Below are positions 1 to 10,010 of a DNA stretch of 37,234 bases, in pieces; within the stretch, counting starts at the first letter, position 1; the number at the start of each line of letters is the position of its first letter. Source of the stretch: Wenzhouxiangella sp. (GTDB lineage: Bacteria > Pseudomonadota > Gammaproteobacteria > Xanthomonadales > Wenzhouxiangellaceae); NCBI GenBank assembly GCA_007135935.1, contig SLIA01000310.1:1-37234 (forward strand), given 5' to 3'. Under the pieces are notes generated by a model that saw nothing but the letters and a program-made list of their open reading frames with translations, was not told the origin of the DNA and made no database searches. Made by a program: the position numbers and the translations under genes.

Positions 1-951
1 ACCGTCGTGATGGAGGCATCCTCACATGCGCTCGACCAGGGGCGTCTGGCCGGACTGGCCTTTACCAGCGCGATTTTCACCACGCTGGGTCACGATCACC
101 TCGATTATCACGCCGATATCGAGGCCTACGGCCGCGCCAAGGCCAGGCTGTTCACTGATCATTCAAGCACCCGCCAGCTGATCAATTTCGATGACGCCTT
201 CGGTCGCAAGCTGGCCGATGAACTTGACGCCGGTGACTCCTGCATCGGCTACAGCCTGGCCGGCGAGGCCGGCGCCCGAGTGCGCGCCGAGTCCATCGCG
301 GCCACGGTTGACGGCCTGAAGGCCGAGCTGCTGATCGACGACCGTCGCCTGACGGTTCACTCGCGCCTGCTTGGGCGGGTCAACCTGTGGAATCTGCTGA
401 TCGTTGCCGCCGAGCTGGCCGTGCGCGGTGGTTCCGATGCGGAGATCGCCGACACGATTGCCGCGCTCGAGCCGGTGCCCGGGCGCATGCAGCCGGTGCG
501 CGATGGCAGTGGCCGACTGGCCGTGATTGATTATGCACACACGCCCGATGCGCTCAGAAACGCTCTCGAGAGTCTGCGCGAGATGACCCCGCGCGAGCTG
601 TGGTGCGTGTTCGGCTGCGGTGGCGAGCGCGACCGCGCCAAGCGGCCGCGCATGGGCCGCGTTGCCGAATCGCTGGCTGATCGGGTGGTTCTGACCGATG
701 ACAATCCACGCGGCGAGGATGGCATGGGCATCATTCGTGCCATTCAGACCGGCATGCAGCGCCCCGAGCGTTGCCTGGTCATTCGCGACCGGGCGCGGGC
801 GATCGGTCGCGCCGTGGCCGACAGCGTCGACGGCGATGTCGTGCTCGTGGCCGGCAAGGGGCATGAAGATGAACAGGTGATCGGAGACGAGCGCCGCGCC
901 TTTAACGATGCCGACTGCGCGCGACGAGCACTGGAGGCAGTGACATGCTGA
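1..951 (+). CDS. murE: UDP-N-acetylmuramoyl-tripeptide synthetase MurE, C-terminal part (5' truncated by window edge)
   Basis: Frame is open from base 1 (TVVMEASSHALDQGR); contains GCGGERDRAKRPRMG and DDNPRGE (the DNPR motif is typical of meso-diaminopimelate-adding MurE); followed by murF with a 7-nt overlap. Confidence 0.95.
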   Translation, partial: TVVMEASSHALDQGRLAGLAFTSAIFTTLGHDHLDYHADIEAYGRAKARLFTDHSSTRQLINFDDAFGRKLADELDAGDSCIGYSLAGEAGARVRAESIAATVDGLKAELLIDDRRLTVHSRLLGRVNLWNLLIVAAELAVRGGSDAEIADTIAALEPVPGRMQPVRDGSGRLAVIDYAHTPDALRNALESLREMTPRELWCVFGCGGERDRAKRPRMGRVAESLADRVVLTDDNPRGEDGMGIIRAIQTGMQRPERCLVIRDRARAIGRAVADSVDGDVVLVAGKGHEDEQVIGDERRAFNDADCARRALEAVTC

Positions 952-2279
952 CCATGCCGCTCAAGCGCCTGGCCGGCACGATCGGCGGCGAAGCGACACG
1001 CAACGGGGTCGAAGTGGTCGGCATGACGCACGACTCGCGTCGCATCGAGCCGGGCAACCTGTTCTGCGCCTTGCCGGGCGAGCGGGTCGACGGTCACGAC
1101 TTTGTCGCCCGTGCCGCCGAAGCCGGCGCCTCGGCTGCCCTGGTCAGCCGTGTGGTGGATGCGGACCTGCCGCAACTGGTGGTCGACGATGTGCTTGCCG
1201 CCATGGGGCGGATCGCCTCGGTCTGGCGCGAGCAGATGCCGGCGACGGTCATCGGCATCACCGGGTCCAACGGCAAGACCACGGTCAAGGAAATGCTCGC
1301 CGCGATGCTGTCCAGGGCAGGATCGACCCTGGCCACGCAGGGCAACTACAACAACGAGATCGGTGTGCCGTTGACACTGACCGCGCTCTCGCCCGAACAC
1401 CGTTTTGCCGTTGTCGAAATGGGCGCGAGCCGTGCTGGCGACATCGCCTACCTGTGCGAGATTGCCCGCCCCGAGATCGGTATCCTCACCAACGCCGCCG
1501 CTGCCCACCTGGAAGGATTCGGCAGTCTTGACGGAGTCGCCCGCAGCAAGGGCGAACTGTTCCAGGCGCTGGCTCCCTCGGGGCTGGCGGTCATCAATGC
1601 CGACGATGCCTACAGCGGTCTCTGGCAGGAAATGGCAGGACACTGTCGCAGCATCACTTTCGGCACCAGCGACCGGGCACTGGTGCGGGGCAGCCTGGTC
1701 GACGGCCGGGTTCGGGTCCACACGCCGGCCGGTGACTTCCAGTATCTGCCTGCCCTGCCGGGCCATCACAACATGATGAACGCACTGGCGGCCACCGCGG
1801 CCGCAATCACACTCGAGATTCCGATCGACGAGATTGGCGCTGCACTGGGCAGCATGCAGGGAGTTGCCGGCCGCCTGCAGATTCACCGCCATCCCGAGGG
1901 CTGGTGTCTGATCGACGACACCTACAACGCCAATCCCGCCTCGCTGCGAGCCGGGCTGCAAGTGCTGGTCGAGCAGGACGGCGAGGGCTGGCTGGTGCTG
2001 GGCGACATGGCCGAGCTCGGAGAAGGCGCGGCCGGCCTGCACGCCGAGATGGGCCAGGCGGCAGCCGACATGGGAATCACCCGGCTGTTTGCGGTGGGTG
2101 AACTCAGCCGCAACAGTGTCCGCGCGTTCGGGCCGGGTGCGACCCATTTCGACAGCCACGAGGCGCTGGTCGCCGCGCTGTCGCGCGAAGTGCACAGCGG
2201 TGTGATCTGCCTGATCAAGGGGTCGCGCTCCATGCACATGGAACGCGTTGTTCAGTCGCTGATCGGGGAGGTGGCCTGA
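945..2279 (+). CDS. murF: UDP-N-acetylmuramoyl-tripeptide--D-alanyl-D-alanine ligase
   Basis: [15 protein letters not shown]-loop, [24 protein letters not shown]; position in dcw cluster; stop overlaps mraY start. Confidence 0.96.
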   Translation: MLTMPLKRLAGTIGGEATRNGVEVVGMTHDSRRIEPGNLFCALPGERVDGHDFVARAAEAGASAALVSRVVDADLPQLVVDDVLAAMGRIASVWREQMPATVIGITGSNGKTTVKEMLAAMLSRAGSTLATQGNYNNEIGVPLTLTALSPEHRFAVVEMGASRAGDIAYLCEIARPEIGILTNAAAAHLEGFGSLDGVARSKGELFQALAPSGLAVINADDAYSGLWQEMAGHCRSITFGTSDRALVRGSLVDGRVRVHTPAGDFQYLPALPGHHNMMNALAATAAAITLEIPIDEIGAALGSMQGVAGRLQIHRHPEGWCLIDDTYNANPASLRAGLQVLVEQDGEGWLVLGDMAELGEGAAGLHAEMGQAAADMGITRLFAVGELSRNSVRAFGPGATHFDSHEALVAALSREVHSGVICLIKGSRSMHMERVVQSLIGEVA

Positions 2280-3358
2280 TGCTTGTCTGGCTGTTTGAAG
2301 AGTGGCTGGCCCTCGATGTCGCCCTGTTCGGCTTCATCACCTTCCGCACCATCATGGCGGCGATGACCGCCATGGCCGTGTCGCTGGTGATCGGACCCTA
2401 TTTCATCCGCCACATGATCGAGCGCCAGATCGGGCAGCCGATCCGCGAGCTCGGCCCCGACAGTCATTTCTCCAAGGCCGGTACACCGACCATGGGCGGG
2501 ACCATGATCCTCATCGCGCTGGTGGTGAGCACGCTGCTGTGGGCCGACCTGAGCAACCGCTATGTCTGGACGGTGCTGTTCGTGACCCTGGCCTTCGGCG
2601 GCATCGGCTTTATCGACGACTACCTCAAGCTCAAGCATCGCGACAGTGCCGGTCTCTCGGCCCGCTCCAAGTACCTGGCGCAGTCGCTGGCCGCATTGGG
2701 CGTGGCGCTGTTTCTCTACTACACCTCCGATGTGCCGGCCAATACCCAGCTCTACGTGCCGTTTTTCAAGGACGTTGCCATTCCGCTGGGCTTTGCCGGA
2801 TTCATCATCCTGACCTATTTTGTCGTGGTCGGTACCTCCAACGCCGTCAACCTGACCGACGGCCTCGACGGGCTGGCCATCATGCCGGCGGTTTTCGTCG
2901 CCGTCGGCCTGGGTATCTTCGCCTACGCCACCGGCAATACCGTGTTCGCCGAATACCTGGGCATGCCCTTCGTTCCCGGCGCCGGCGAGCTGGCCATCTT
3001 CTCTTCGGCCCTGGCCGGGGCCGGACTCGGCTTTCTGTGGTTCAACACCTATCCCGCCCAGGTCTTCATGGGCGATGTCGGTGCGCTGGCCGTGGGCGCG
3101 GCTCTGGGTCTGATGGCGGTGATCGTGCGCCAGGAAATCGTGTTCGTGGTCATGGCCGGCATCTTCGTGATCGAGACCCTGTCGGTGATCCTGCAGGTGG
3201 CCTCGTTCAAGCTCACGGGCAAGCGCATCTTTCGCATGGCCCCGATTCACCATCACTTCGAGCTCAAGGGCTGGCCCGAGCCGAAGGTGATCGTGCGTTT
3301 CTGGATCATTGCCGTGATGCTGGTGCTCGCGGCCCTGGCAACGATGAAGGTGCGATAG
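2279..3358 (+). CDS. mraY: phospho-N-acetylmuramoyl-pentapeptide transferase
   Basis: [53 protein letters not shown] motifs. Confidence 0.97.
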   Translation: MLVWLFEEWLALDVALFGFITFRTIMAAMTAMAVSLVIGPYFIRHMIERQIGQPIRELGPDSHFSKAGTPTMGGTMILIALVVSTLLWADLSNRYVWTVLFVTLAFGGIGFIDDYLKLKHRDSAGLSARSKYLAQSLAALGVALFLYYTSDVPANTQLYVPFFKDVAIPLGFAGFIILTYFVVVGTSNAVNLTDGLDGLAIMPAVFVAVGLGIFAYATGNTVFAEYLGMPFVPGAGELAIFSSALAGAGLGFLWFNTYPAQVFMGDVGALAVGAALGLMAVIVRQEIVFVVMAGIFVIETLSVILQVASFKLTGKRIFRMAPIHHHFELKGWPEPKVIVRFWIIAVMLVLAALATMKVR

Positions 3359-3360
3359 CC

Positions 3361-4551
3361 ATGAGTGCCGCCGTCAATCGCAAACAGGCCCGGCGCTGGG
3401 GTGAATCGGCTCCCGCCGCCGAACTCGACACGGCACTGGTGCTCAGCACCGTTGGCCTGCTGGCGATCGGCGTGGTCATGGTGGCTTCTACTTCGATGGC
3501 GGTGGCCGAGGGATTTGCCGTTTCCGGCTGGCACTTCATCATTCGCCACCTGGTCTACATCGGCCTGGGGCTCGGTGCCGCCGCGTTGTTTCGCTTTGTC
3601 GGCACCCGCCACCTGCAAGCCATCGCGCCGATGTGTTTTCCGCTGGCCGTGCTGGTTCTGCTGCTGCCGTTCGTGCCCGGTCTGGGTCATGAGGTCAACG
3701 GCTCGCTGCGCTGGATCGATCTTGGCATCGCCCGCTTCCAGGTGGTTGAAGTGGTCAAGCTGATGTTGATCGTCTTCGTCGCCGGTTACCTGGCCCGGCG
3801 CCCCGAACTGGGCCGTGCCCGTTTCATGGAGACGCTCAAGCCGCTGCTGGTCGTCGGGCTGTTGGCCGGCATTCTGCTCAAGCAGCCGGACATGGGTTCG
3901 GCCGTGGTGCTGGTGGCCATCGTCGGCGGCATGATCTGGCTGGCCGGTGCGGCCTGGAAGCACCTGTTCGTGCTGGGCCTGGCCAGCCTGCCGCTGTTGA
4001 CCTTCGCCGCCATGGAGCCTTACCGGCTGCAGCGTGTGATGACCTTTGTCGACCCCTGGGCAGACCCGTTCAACAGCGGCTTCCAGCTTACCCAGGCGCT
4101 GATCGCGGTTGGCCGGGGTCAGATCACCGGGGTGGGCATGGGCGCGAGCGTGCAGAAGCTCTATTACCTGCCCGAAGCCCATACCGACTTCATTTTCGCG
4201 GTGCTGGCCGAGGAATTCGGTTTGATCGGCATCGTGCTGGTCATGGTCCTGTTTGCCGTGCTGATCGGTCGCATCTTCGCCATCGGACTCAAGGCGCGGG
4301 CCATGGAGCGCCCGTTCGCCGCTTTCATGGTCTGGGGCGTCGGTCTGTGGATCGGTATCCAGGCGCTGGTTTCCATGGGCGTCAATCTCGGCATGCTGCC
4401 GACCAAGGGCCTGACGCTGCCGTTGATCTCCGCGGGTGGCAGCAGCCTGATTCTGACCCTTGTCGCCATCGGGCTGGTATTGCGCGTGCACTGGGAACTG
4501 ATGGTTGAAGCGCGTCAGACGCCGCGCAAGCGCCGGAGCTGGAAGGTATGA
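3361..4551 (+). CDS. ftsW: FtsW, SEDS-family lipid II polymerase / cell division protein
   Basis: Start ATG at 3361 (MSAAVNRKQARRWG) inside listed ORF 2302..4551; SEDS features KQPDMGSAVVL, GFQLTQALIAVGRGQITGVGMGASVQKLYYLPEAHTDFIFAVLAEEFG, GLTLPLISAGGSSL. Confidence 0.95.
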   Translation: MSAAVNRKQARRWGESAPAAELDTALVLSTVGLLAIGVVMVASTSMAVAEGFAVSGWHFIIRHLVYIGLGLGAAALFRFVGTRHLQAIAPMCFPLAVLVLLLPFVPGLGHEVNGSLRWIDLGIARFQVVEVVKLMLIVFVAGYLARRPELGRARFMETLKPLLVVGLLAGILLKQPDMGSAVVLVAIVGGMIWLAGAAWKHLFVLGLASLPLLTFAAMEPYRLQRVMTFVDPWADPFNSGFQLTQALIAVGRGQITGVGMGASVQKLYYLPEAHTDFIFAVLAEEFGLIGIVLVMVLFAVLIGRIFAIGLKARAMERPFAAFMVWGVGLWIGIQALVSMGVNLGMLPTKGLTLPLISAGGSSLILTLVAIGLVLRVHWELMVEARQTPRKRRSWKV

Positions 4552-5609
4552 CGGCCACGCGCATCATGATCATGGCCGGCGGCACCGGCGGGCATATCTT
4601 TCCCGGCCTGGCGGTGGCCGAGGCTCTGCGCGCGGATGGTGCCGAGATTTCCTGGCTCGGGACACCGGCCGGTCTGGAAAATCGCCTGGTGGTGCAGGCA
4701 GGTATCGAGCTGGATCATGTCCACATCCAGGGTCTGCGCGGTCGCGGGCTGCTGGGCTGGCTGGTTGCACCGCTGCGTATCCTGCGCGCAGTCTGGCAGG
4801 CACGCGGGATCCTGCGCCGCCGTCGGCCCCAGTGCGTTCTGAGCATGGGCGGCTACGTGGCCGGCCCGGGCGCACTGGCGGCCAGGCTGATGGGCATCCC
4901 GCTGGTCGTGCACGAGCAGAACGCCATTGCCGGGCTGACCAATCGCCTGCTCCGGCCGCTGGCGAAAAGAATTCTGACCGGTTTCCCCGACACTCTGCCC
5001 GGCGGCGAGCATGTGGGCAACCCGGTGCGCGCCGACATTGGCGCCATCGAAGCGCCACAACAGCGCATGGCCGAGCGCGAAGGCCCCCTGCGGGTACTGG
5101 TCATCGGCGGCAGCCAGGGTGCGGCGGCATTCACCCAGGTCGTGCCCGAGGCGCTGGCGAAACTGCCCCCCTCGAAACGTCCTGACGTGGTGCACCAGGC
5201 CGGTCGTCAGTTCGAACAAACCCGCCAGGCCTACAGCAAGGCCGGTGTCGAGGGCGATGTGCGCGAGTTCATCGACGACATGGCCACGGCCTGGGCCGAT
5301 ACCGACCTGGCGATCTGCCGTGCCGGGGCATTGACGGTATCCGAGCTGGCCGCCGCCGGGGTCGCTTCGGTGCTGGTTCCGTTTCCCCACGCCGTCGACG
5401 ATCACCAGACGGCCAACGCCCGCTTCCTGTCCGATGGCGGCGGCGCCTGGCTGGTGGCGCAGTCGGACTTTTCGGCCGCATGGCTGGCCGAACTGTTCGA
5501 GCGCCTGACCCGCGATGAACTGATGACAATGGCGTGCGTGGCCCGGGAACGGGCCCGCACGGACGCCGCCGGGCAGGTGGCGTCAGCCTGCCTGGAGGTG
5601 GCGCGATGA
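4548..5609 (+). CDS. murG: UDP-GlcNAc:lipid I GlcNAc transferase
   Basis: MAGGTGGHIFPGLAVAEAL, SMGGYVAGPGALAA, HEQNAIAGLTNRLL, GGSQGA, CRAGALTVSELAAAG motifs; 4-nt overlap with ftsW. Confidence 0.96.
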   Translation: MTATRIMIMAGGTGGHIFPGLAVAEALRADGAEISWLGTPAGLENRLVVQAGIELDHVHIQGLRGRGLLGWLVAPLRILRAVWQARGILRRRRPQCVLSMGGYVAGPGALAARLMGIPLVVHEQNAIAGLTNRLLRPLAKRILTGFPDTLPGGEHVGNPVRADIGAIEAPQQRMAEREGPLRVLVIGGSQGAAAFTQVVPEALAKLPPSKRPDVVHQAGRQFEQTRQAYSKAGVEGDVREFIDDMATAWADTDLAICRAGALTVSELAAAGVASVLVPFPHAVDDHQTANARFLSDGGGAWLVAQSDFSAAWLAELFERLTRDELMTMACVARERARTDAAGQVASACLEVAR

Positions 5610-7033
5610 GCCATGATCGCCACATCCGCAGCCTGATGCACCGGGTCCGCCAGATTCATTTCGTGGGCATTGGCGGTGCCGGCATGAGCGGTATTGCCGA
5701 GGTGCTGATCAATCTCGGGTTTGCCGTCAGCGGCTCCGACCTGGCCGATTCCGACGCCACCCGTCGCCTCGAAAAGCTGGGCGCGACGGTGCGTCGCGGT
5801 CATGCCGGTGAGCACCTTGGCCAGGCCGACGTGGTGGTCGTCTCCGGCGCCGTGCCCGAGGACAATCCCGAAGTGCTGGCCGCGCGCGAGCGGCGCGTGC
5901 CGGTGGTGGCGCGGGCCGAGATGCTGGGCGAGCTGATGCGCTTCCGCCAAGGGATTGCCGTGGCCGGCACACATGGCAAGACCACGACCACTTCGCTGGT
6001 GGCCAGTCTGCTGGCCGAGGGCGAACTCGACCCGACCTTCATCGTCGGCGGTCTGGTCAATGCCTTCGGCTCGAGTGCACGCCTGGGCCAGGGACGCTAC
6101 CTGGTGGCCGAGGCCGACGAGTCGGACGGCTCGTTTCTCAAACTGCAGCCGGTGATTTCGGTGGTGACCAACATCGACCGCGATCATCTCGATGCCTACC
6201 AGGGCAGTTTCGACCAGTTGCAGCGCGCCTTTCTGGAATTTCTGCATCACCTGCCGTTTTTCGGTGTCGCGGTGCTGTGCATCGACGATGCCCATGTTGC
6301 CGAACTGTTGCCCGACGTCGGGCGCACCGTGGTCACCTATGGCCTGGATGAGAGTGCCGATGTGCGCGGCAGCCGCTTGCAACAGAACGGGCGCCACATG
6401 CGCTTTGACCTGTGGTTGCCCGGGGCCGCACAGCCGCTGGCCGTCAGCCTGTCGCAGCCGGGCCGGCACAATGTACAGAACGCCATCGGCGCGGCCGCCG
6501 TGGCCTGGGAGCTGGGCATCGAGCCCGAGCGCATTGTCCGCGGGCTGGAGCGCTTCGGCGGTATCGGGCGCCGGTTCGCCGAGATCGGCGAGCTGGATGT
6601 CGACGGCAGGCAGGTGGTCGCCTACGAGGACTACGGCCACCATCCTACCGAGCTCGATGCGGTGATCCGCGCCGCACGCGAAGGCTGGCCGGATCGTCGC
6701 CTGGTGCTGTTCTTCCAGCCCCATCGCTACACCCGCACGCGCGATCAGTTCGACGAGTTCGCCCGCGTCCTGTCGGAGGTCGACGCACTGGTGCTGGCCG
6801 ACATCTACCCGGCCGGAGAATCTCCGCTGGCCGGCATCGACTCCGATGCCCTGGCCCGTGCGGTCGCGCGTCGGCGTGACCTCACCCTCGAGCGGGTGGG
6901 AACGGTCGCTGAAGCCCCCGATGTGCTCGGGCAAGTGCTCTCCGACGGCGATCTGCTGCTGGTCATGGGTGCCGGCGATGTCGGCCGGCTCGGCACGCTG
7001 TTGCGCCAGAAGTATGCGGGAGGACAGGCATGA
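5606..7033 (+). CDS. murC: UDP-N-acetylmuramate--L-alanine ligase
   Basis: ATG at 5606 (MSHDRHIRSLMHRVRQIHFVGIGGAGMSGIAEVL); AGTHGKTTTTSL, EADESDGSFL, DDYGHHPTE, FQPHRYTRTRD. Confidence 0.96.
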   Translation: MSHDRHIRSLMHRVRQIHFVGIGGAGMSGIAEVLINLGFAVSGSDLADSDATRRLEKLGATVRRGHAGEHLGQADVVVVSGAVPEDNPEVLAARERRVPVVARAEMLGELMRFRQGIAVAGTHGKTTTTSLVASLLAEGELDPTFIVGGLVNAFGSSARLGQGRYLVAEADESDGSFLKLQPVISVVTNIDRDHLDAYQGSFDQLQRAFLEFLHHLPFFGVAVLCIDDAHVAELLPDVGRTVVTYGLDESADVRGSRLQQNGRHMRFDLWLPGAAQPLAVSLSQPGRHNVQNAIGAAAVAWELGIEPERIVRGLERFGGIGRRFAEIGELDVDGRQVVAYEDYGHHPTELDAVIRAAREGWPDRRLVLFFQPHRYTRTRDQFDEFARVLSEVDALVLADIYPAGESPLAGIDSDALARAVARRRDLTLERVGTVAEAPDVLGQVLSDGDLLLVMGAGDVGRLGTLLRQKYAGGQA

Positions 7034-7956
7034 GCCAACGCGATCCCCGCCAGTTCGGACACGTTGCTCTGGTCGTCGGTGGCGACAGCGCCGAGCGCGA
7101 GGTTTCCCTGCGCGGGGGACGCGCCGTGGCCGCCGCGCTGGAAAATCTTGGCGTGCAGTTCAGCGTGGTCGACGGCCCGCGGCGGCTGCTCGAGCAGGTC
7201 GCCGCCGGACACTATGACCGCGTATTCAACCTGCTGCACGGCCGGGGTGGCGAAGACGGTGCCCTGCAGGGCGCGTTGCGCGTCTACGGCGTGCCGGTCA
7301 CCGGCTCGGGCATCCTGGCTTCCGCCCTGAGCATGGACAAGCTGCAAAGCAAGCGGGTGTTCACCGCCTGCGGTCTGCCCACTCCGGACTGGCGCACCGC
7401 GCAGTCAGTGGACGATGCCAGTCGTATCGCCGCACAACTGCCACCGCCCTGGTTCGTCAAGCCGGCGCGCGAAGGGTCGAGCATCGGCATGAGCCGGGTC
7501 GATCGTGCCGATGAACTGGCTGTCGCTCTGGACAAGGCGCTGGCCTGCGATTCCCTGGTACTGGTCGAGCAATTGATCGAGGGTAGCGAGTACACCGCGG
7601 CCGTCCTGGAAGACCGCGTGCTGCCCCTGATTCGCCTGGAAACCCCGCGAGAATTCTATGACTACGAGGCCAAGTACGAATCGGGCGATACGAATTATCG
7701 CTGTCCCTGCGGCCTGCCGCCCGAGCGCGAAGCCGGGCTGGCCGAGCTCTGCCTGCAAGCCTTCCGCGTGCTGGGAACCAGCGGCTGGGGGCGGGTCGAC
7801 CTGATGGTGGACGAAGACGAACGTCCGTGGCTGCTGGAGGTGAATACCACCCCCGGCATGACCGATCACTCACTGATGCCGATGGCGGCACATGCTGCCG
7901 GAATCGACTTCGAGGAACTGGTATGGCGAATCCTGAACACCAGCCGGAACGCGTAA
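7030..7956 (+). CDS. ddl: D-alanine--D-alanine ligase
   Basis: GGDSAEREVSLRGG, LLHGRGGEDGALQG, WFVKPAREGSSIGMSRV, GWGRVDLMVDEDERPWLLEVNTTPGMTDHSLMPMAA; located between murC and ftsQ. Confidence 0.95.
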   Translation: MSQRDPRQFGHVALVVGGDSAEREVSLRGGRAVAAALENLGVQFSVVDGPRRLLEQVAAGHYDRVFNLLHGRGGEDGALQGALRVYGVPVTGSGILASALSMDKLQSKRVFTACGLPTPDWRTAQSVDDASRIAAQLPPPWFVKPAREGSSIGMSRVDRADELAVALDKALACDSLVLVEQLIEGSEYTAAVLEDRVLPLIRLETPREFYDYEAKYESGDTNYRCPCGLPPEREAGLAELCLQAFRVLGTSGWGRVDLMVDEDERPWLLEVNTTPGMTDHSLMPMAAHAAGIDFEELVWRILNTSRNA

Positions 7957-8672
7957 TCCGGCCGACATGGGTGGCCACGCTGGTGCTGACCGGCTTGGCC
8001 GGGCTGTTTGTGCTGTGGCTCAGAACCGGACTGATTGGCGGCGATCAGTGGGCAATCGAGTGGCTGGATATCGAAGGCGACCTCGATCGCACCAGTGCCA
8101 ACCAGGTCAGGGCGGCGGCGGTCGATCAGGCCGCGCGCGGTTTCTTTGCCGCCGATCTGCACGAATTGCGCTCGGCGATCGAATCCCTGCCCTGGGTTGC
8201 AGAGGTCGAGGTGGCCCGGCAGTGGCCCGATGCCCTGCATGTTCACATCGCCGAGCATCGTCCGGTGGCGCGCTGGAACGAAGGCGGGCTGTTCAGCGAC
8301 CGCGGCGAGGTGTTTCGCGTCGACGGTACCGACGGCATGCAGGGCCTGGCGCGACTGCGCGGACCGGAGAGTCGGCGCGACGAAGTGCTCGAGACCTGGC
8401 TGGAAATGCGGCGGAGCCTGGGTGCGATCGGCCAGGACATCAATGAACTGGAAGTCGACGAGCGCGGCGCCTGGCAGGTGGTGCTGGGCAGCGGAGCCCG
8501 GCTGGTACTGGGCCGAGACGAGGTGCATGAGCGACTGGACCGCTACATCGCCGTGCACGCGCAGCTCAACGGCGACGATCGTCGGCCACGTGTAATCGAC
8601 ATGCGCTACACCAATGGCCTGGCCGTGCGCTGGGCCGGCGAACAGACGGGAGAAGACGAACATCATGGCTAA
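7923..8672 (+). CDS. ftsQ: FtsQ/DivIB cell division protein
   Basis: ATG at 7923 (MANPEHQPERVIRPTW...); single TM followed by POTRA-like region (SANQVRAAAVDQAARGFFAADLHELRSAIESLPWVAEVEVARQWPDALHVHIAEHRPVARWNEGGLFSDRGEVF); between ddl and ftsA. Confidence 0.92.
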   Translation: MANPEHQPERVIRPTWVATLVLTGLAGLFVLWLRTGLIGGDQWAIEWLDIEGDLDRTSANQVRAAAVDQAARGFFAADLHELRSAIESLPWVAEVEVARQWPDALHVHIAEHRPVARWNEGGLFSDRGEVFRVDGTDGMQGLARLRGPESRRDEVLETWLEMRRSLGAIGQDINELEVDERGAWQVVLGSGARLVLGRDEVHERLDRYIAVHAQLNGDDRRPRVIDMRYTNGLAVRWAGEQTGEDEHHG

Positions 8673-9894
8673 GCGGCCGGAAAAATCACTGGTCGTCGGA
8701 CTCGACATCGGGACGAGCAAGATCGTCGCCATCGTCGGTGAGATGCAGCCCGACGGTCAGGTCGAGGTGATCGGGCTGGGGTCGCATCCCTCGCGCGGGC
8801 TCAAGCGTGGGGTGGTGGTGGATATCGAGTCCACCGAGCAGTCCATTCAGCGTGCCGTGGAAGAGGCCGAGCTGATGGCCGACTGCGAGATCCACTCGGT
8901 TTTTGCCGGTATTGCCGGCAGCCACATCAGTTCGCTGAATTCGCACGGCGCGGTGGCCATTCGCGACAAGGAAGTGACCGACAGCGATGTCGAGCGCGTC
9001 CTCGAGTCGGCCCGCGCGGTGGCCATTCCGGCCGACCAGCGCATCCTGCACGTACTGCCGCAGGAATACGTGATTGACTCCACCGACGGCATTCGCCAGC
9101 CGGTGGGCATGTCCGGCGTGCGCCTGGAAGCGCGCGTGCACCTGGTCACCGCCGCGGTCAGCGCGGTGCAGAACGTGACCAAGTGCGTGGCGCGTTGCGG
9201 CCTGCAGGTCGATGACCTGATCCTGCAGCAGCTGGCTTCCAGCCATGCCGTGCTCAGCGATGACGAGAAGGATCTCGGCATCGGGCTGGTCGACATTGGC
9301 GCCGGCACCACCGACATCGCCGTGTTCACCGAGGGTGCCATCCGTTACACCGCCTGCATCCCGATTGCCGGCGACCTGGTGACCAACGACATCGCTGTGG
9401 CACTCAGGACGCCCACGGTGCATGCCGAGGAAATCAAGATCAAGTATGCCTGTGCGCTGGAGCAGCTGGCCAGTTCTGACGAGACCATCCAGGTGCCCAG
9501 CGTGGGCGACCGCCCCCATCGCCGTCTTGAGCGACAGACCCTGGCCCAGGTGGTCGAGGCACGCTACCGCGAGCTGTTCAACCACGTCCACAAGCAGCTT
9601 CGGCAATCGGGGTTCGAGTCGATGATCCCGGCCGGACTGGTGCTCACCGGTGGCGGCGCAAAGATGGAGGGCGTGGTCGAGCTGGCCGAGGAAATTCTGC
9701 ACATGCCGGTGCGCCTGGGCGCGCCGCAGCATGTCACCGGTTTGAGCGAGGTCGTCAACAACCAGATTCACGCCACCGGCGTCGGGCTGCTGATCTATGG
9801 CAGCCGCATGGACATGCCGCGTCACGGAGGACTCGGGCGCGGTGGAGAGAATCTCTGGAACCGGATCAAGAACTGGTTCCAGGGGGAGTTTTGA
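8665..9894 (+). CDS. ftsA: Cell division protein FtsA
   Basis: ATG at 8665; VVGLDIGTSKIVAIVGE, GLGSHPSRGLKRGVVVDIE, GIGLVDIGAGTTDIAVF, LTGGGAKMEGVVELAE; C-terminal amphipathic NRIKNWFQGEF. Confidence 0.96.
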   Translation: MAKRPEKSLVVGLDIGTSKIVAIVGEMQPDGQVEVIGLGSHPSRGLKRGVVVDIESTEQSIQRAVEEAELMADCEIHSVFAGIAGSHISSLNSHGAVAIRDKEVTDSDVERVLESARAVAIPADQRILHVLPQEYVIDSTDGIRQPVGMSGVRLEARVHLVTAAVSAVQNVTKCVARCGLQVDDLILQQLASSHAVLSDDEKDLGIGLVDIGAGTTDIAVFTEGAIRYTACIPIAGDLVTNDIAVALRTPTVHAEEIKIKYACALEQLASSDETIQVPSVGDRPHRRLERQTLAQVVEARYRELFNHVHKQLRQSGFESMIPAGLVLTGGGAKMEGVVELAEEILHMPVRLGAPQHVTGLSEVVNNQIHATGVGLLIYGSRMDMPRHGGLGRGGENLWNRIKNWFQGEF

Positions 9895-10010
9895 GGTCGA
9901 TGTGCCTCTGCAAGGCAGGGAGCGGCACGAAGCGTCCGACAAGAAGACGCGTGCCGTATCCCATTTTTCAAACGTGTTGATCGTTATGGCGAGTGAAAGG
10001 AGAGACTGTT

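Noticed and set aside
744-9942. Several long minus-strand ORFs across the dcw cluster (e.g. 744..2237, 2252..3256, 3253..4491, 5402..6934, 8686..9942)
   Set aside because: Antisense or alternative-frame shadows of confidently identified mur and fts genes; typical of high-GC codon usage.
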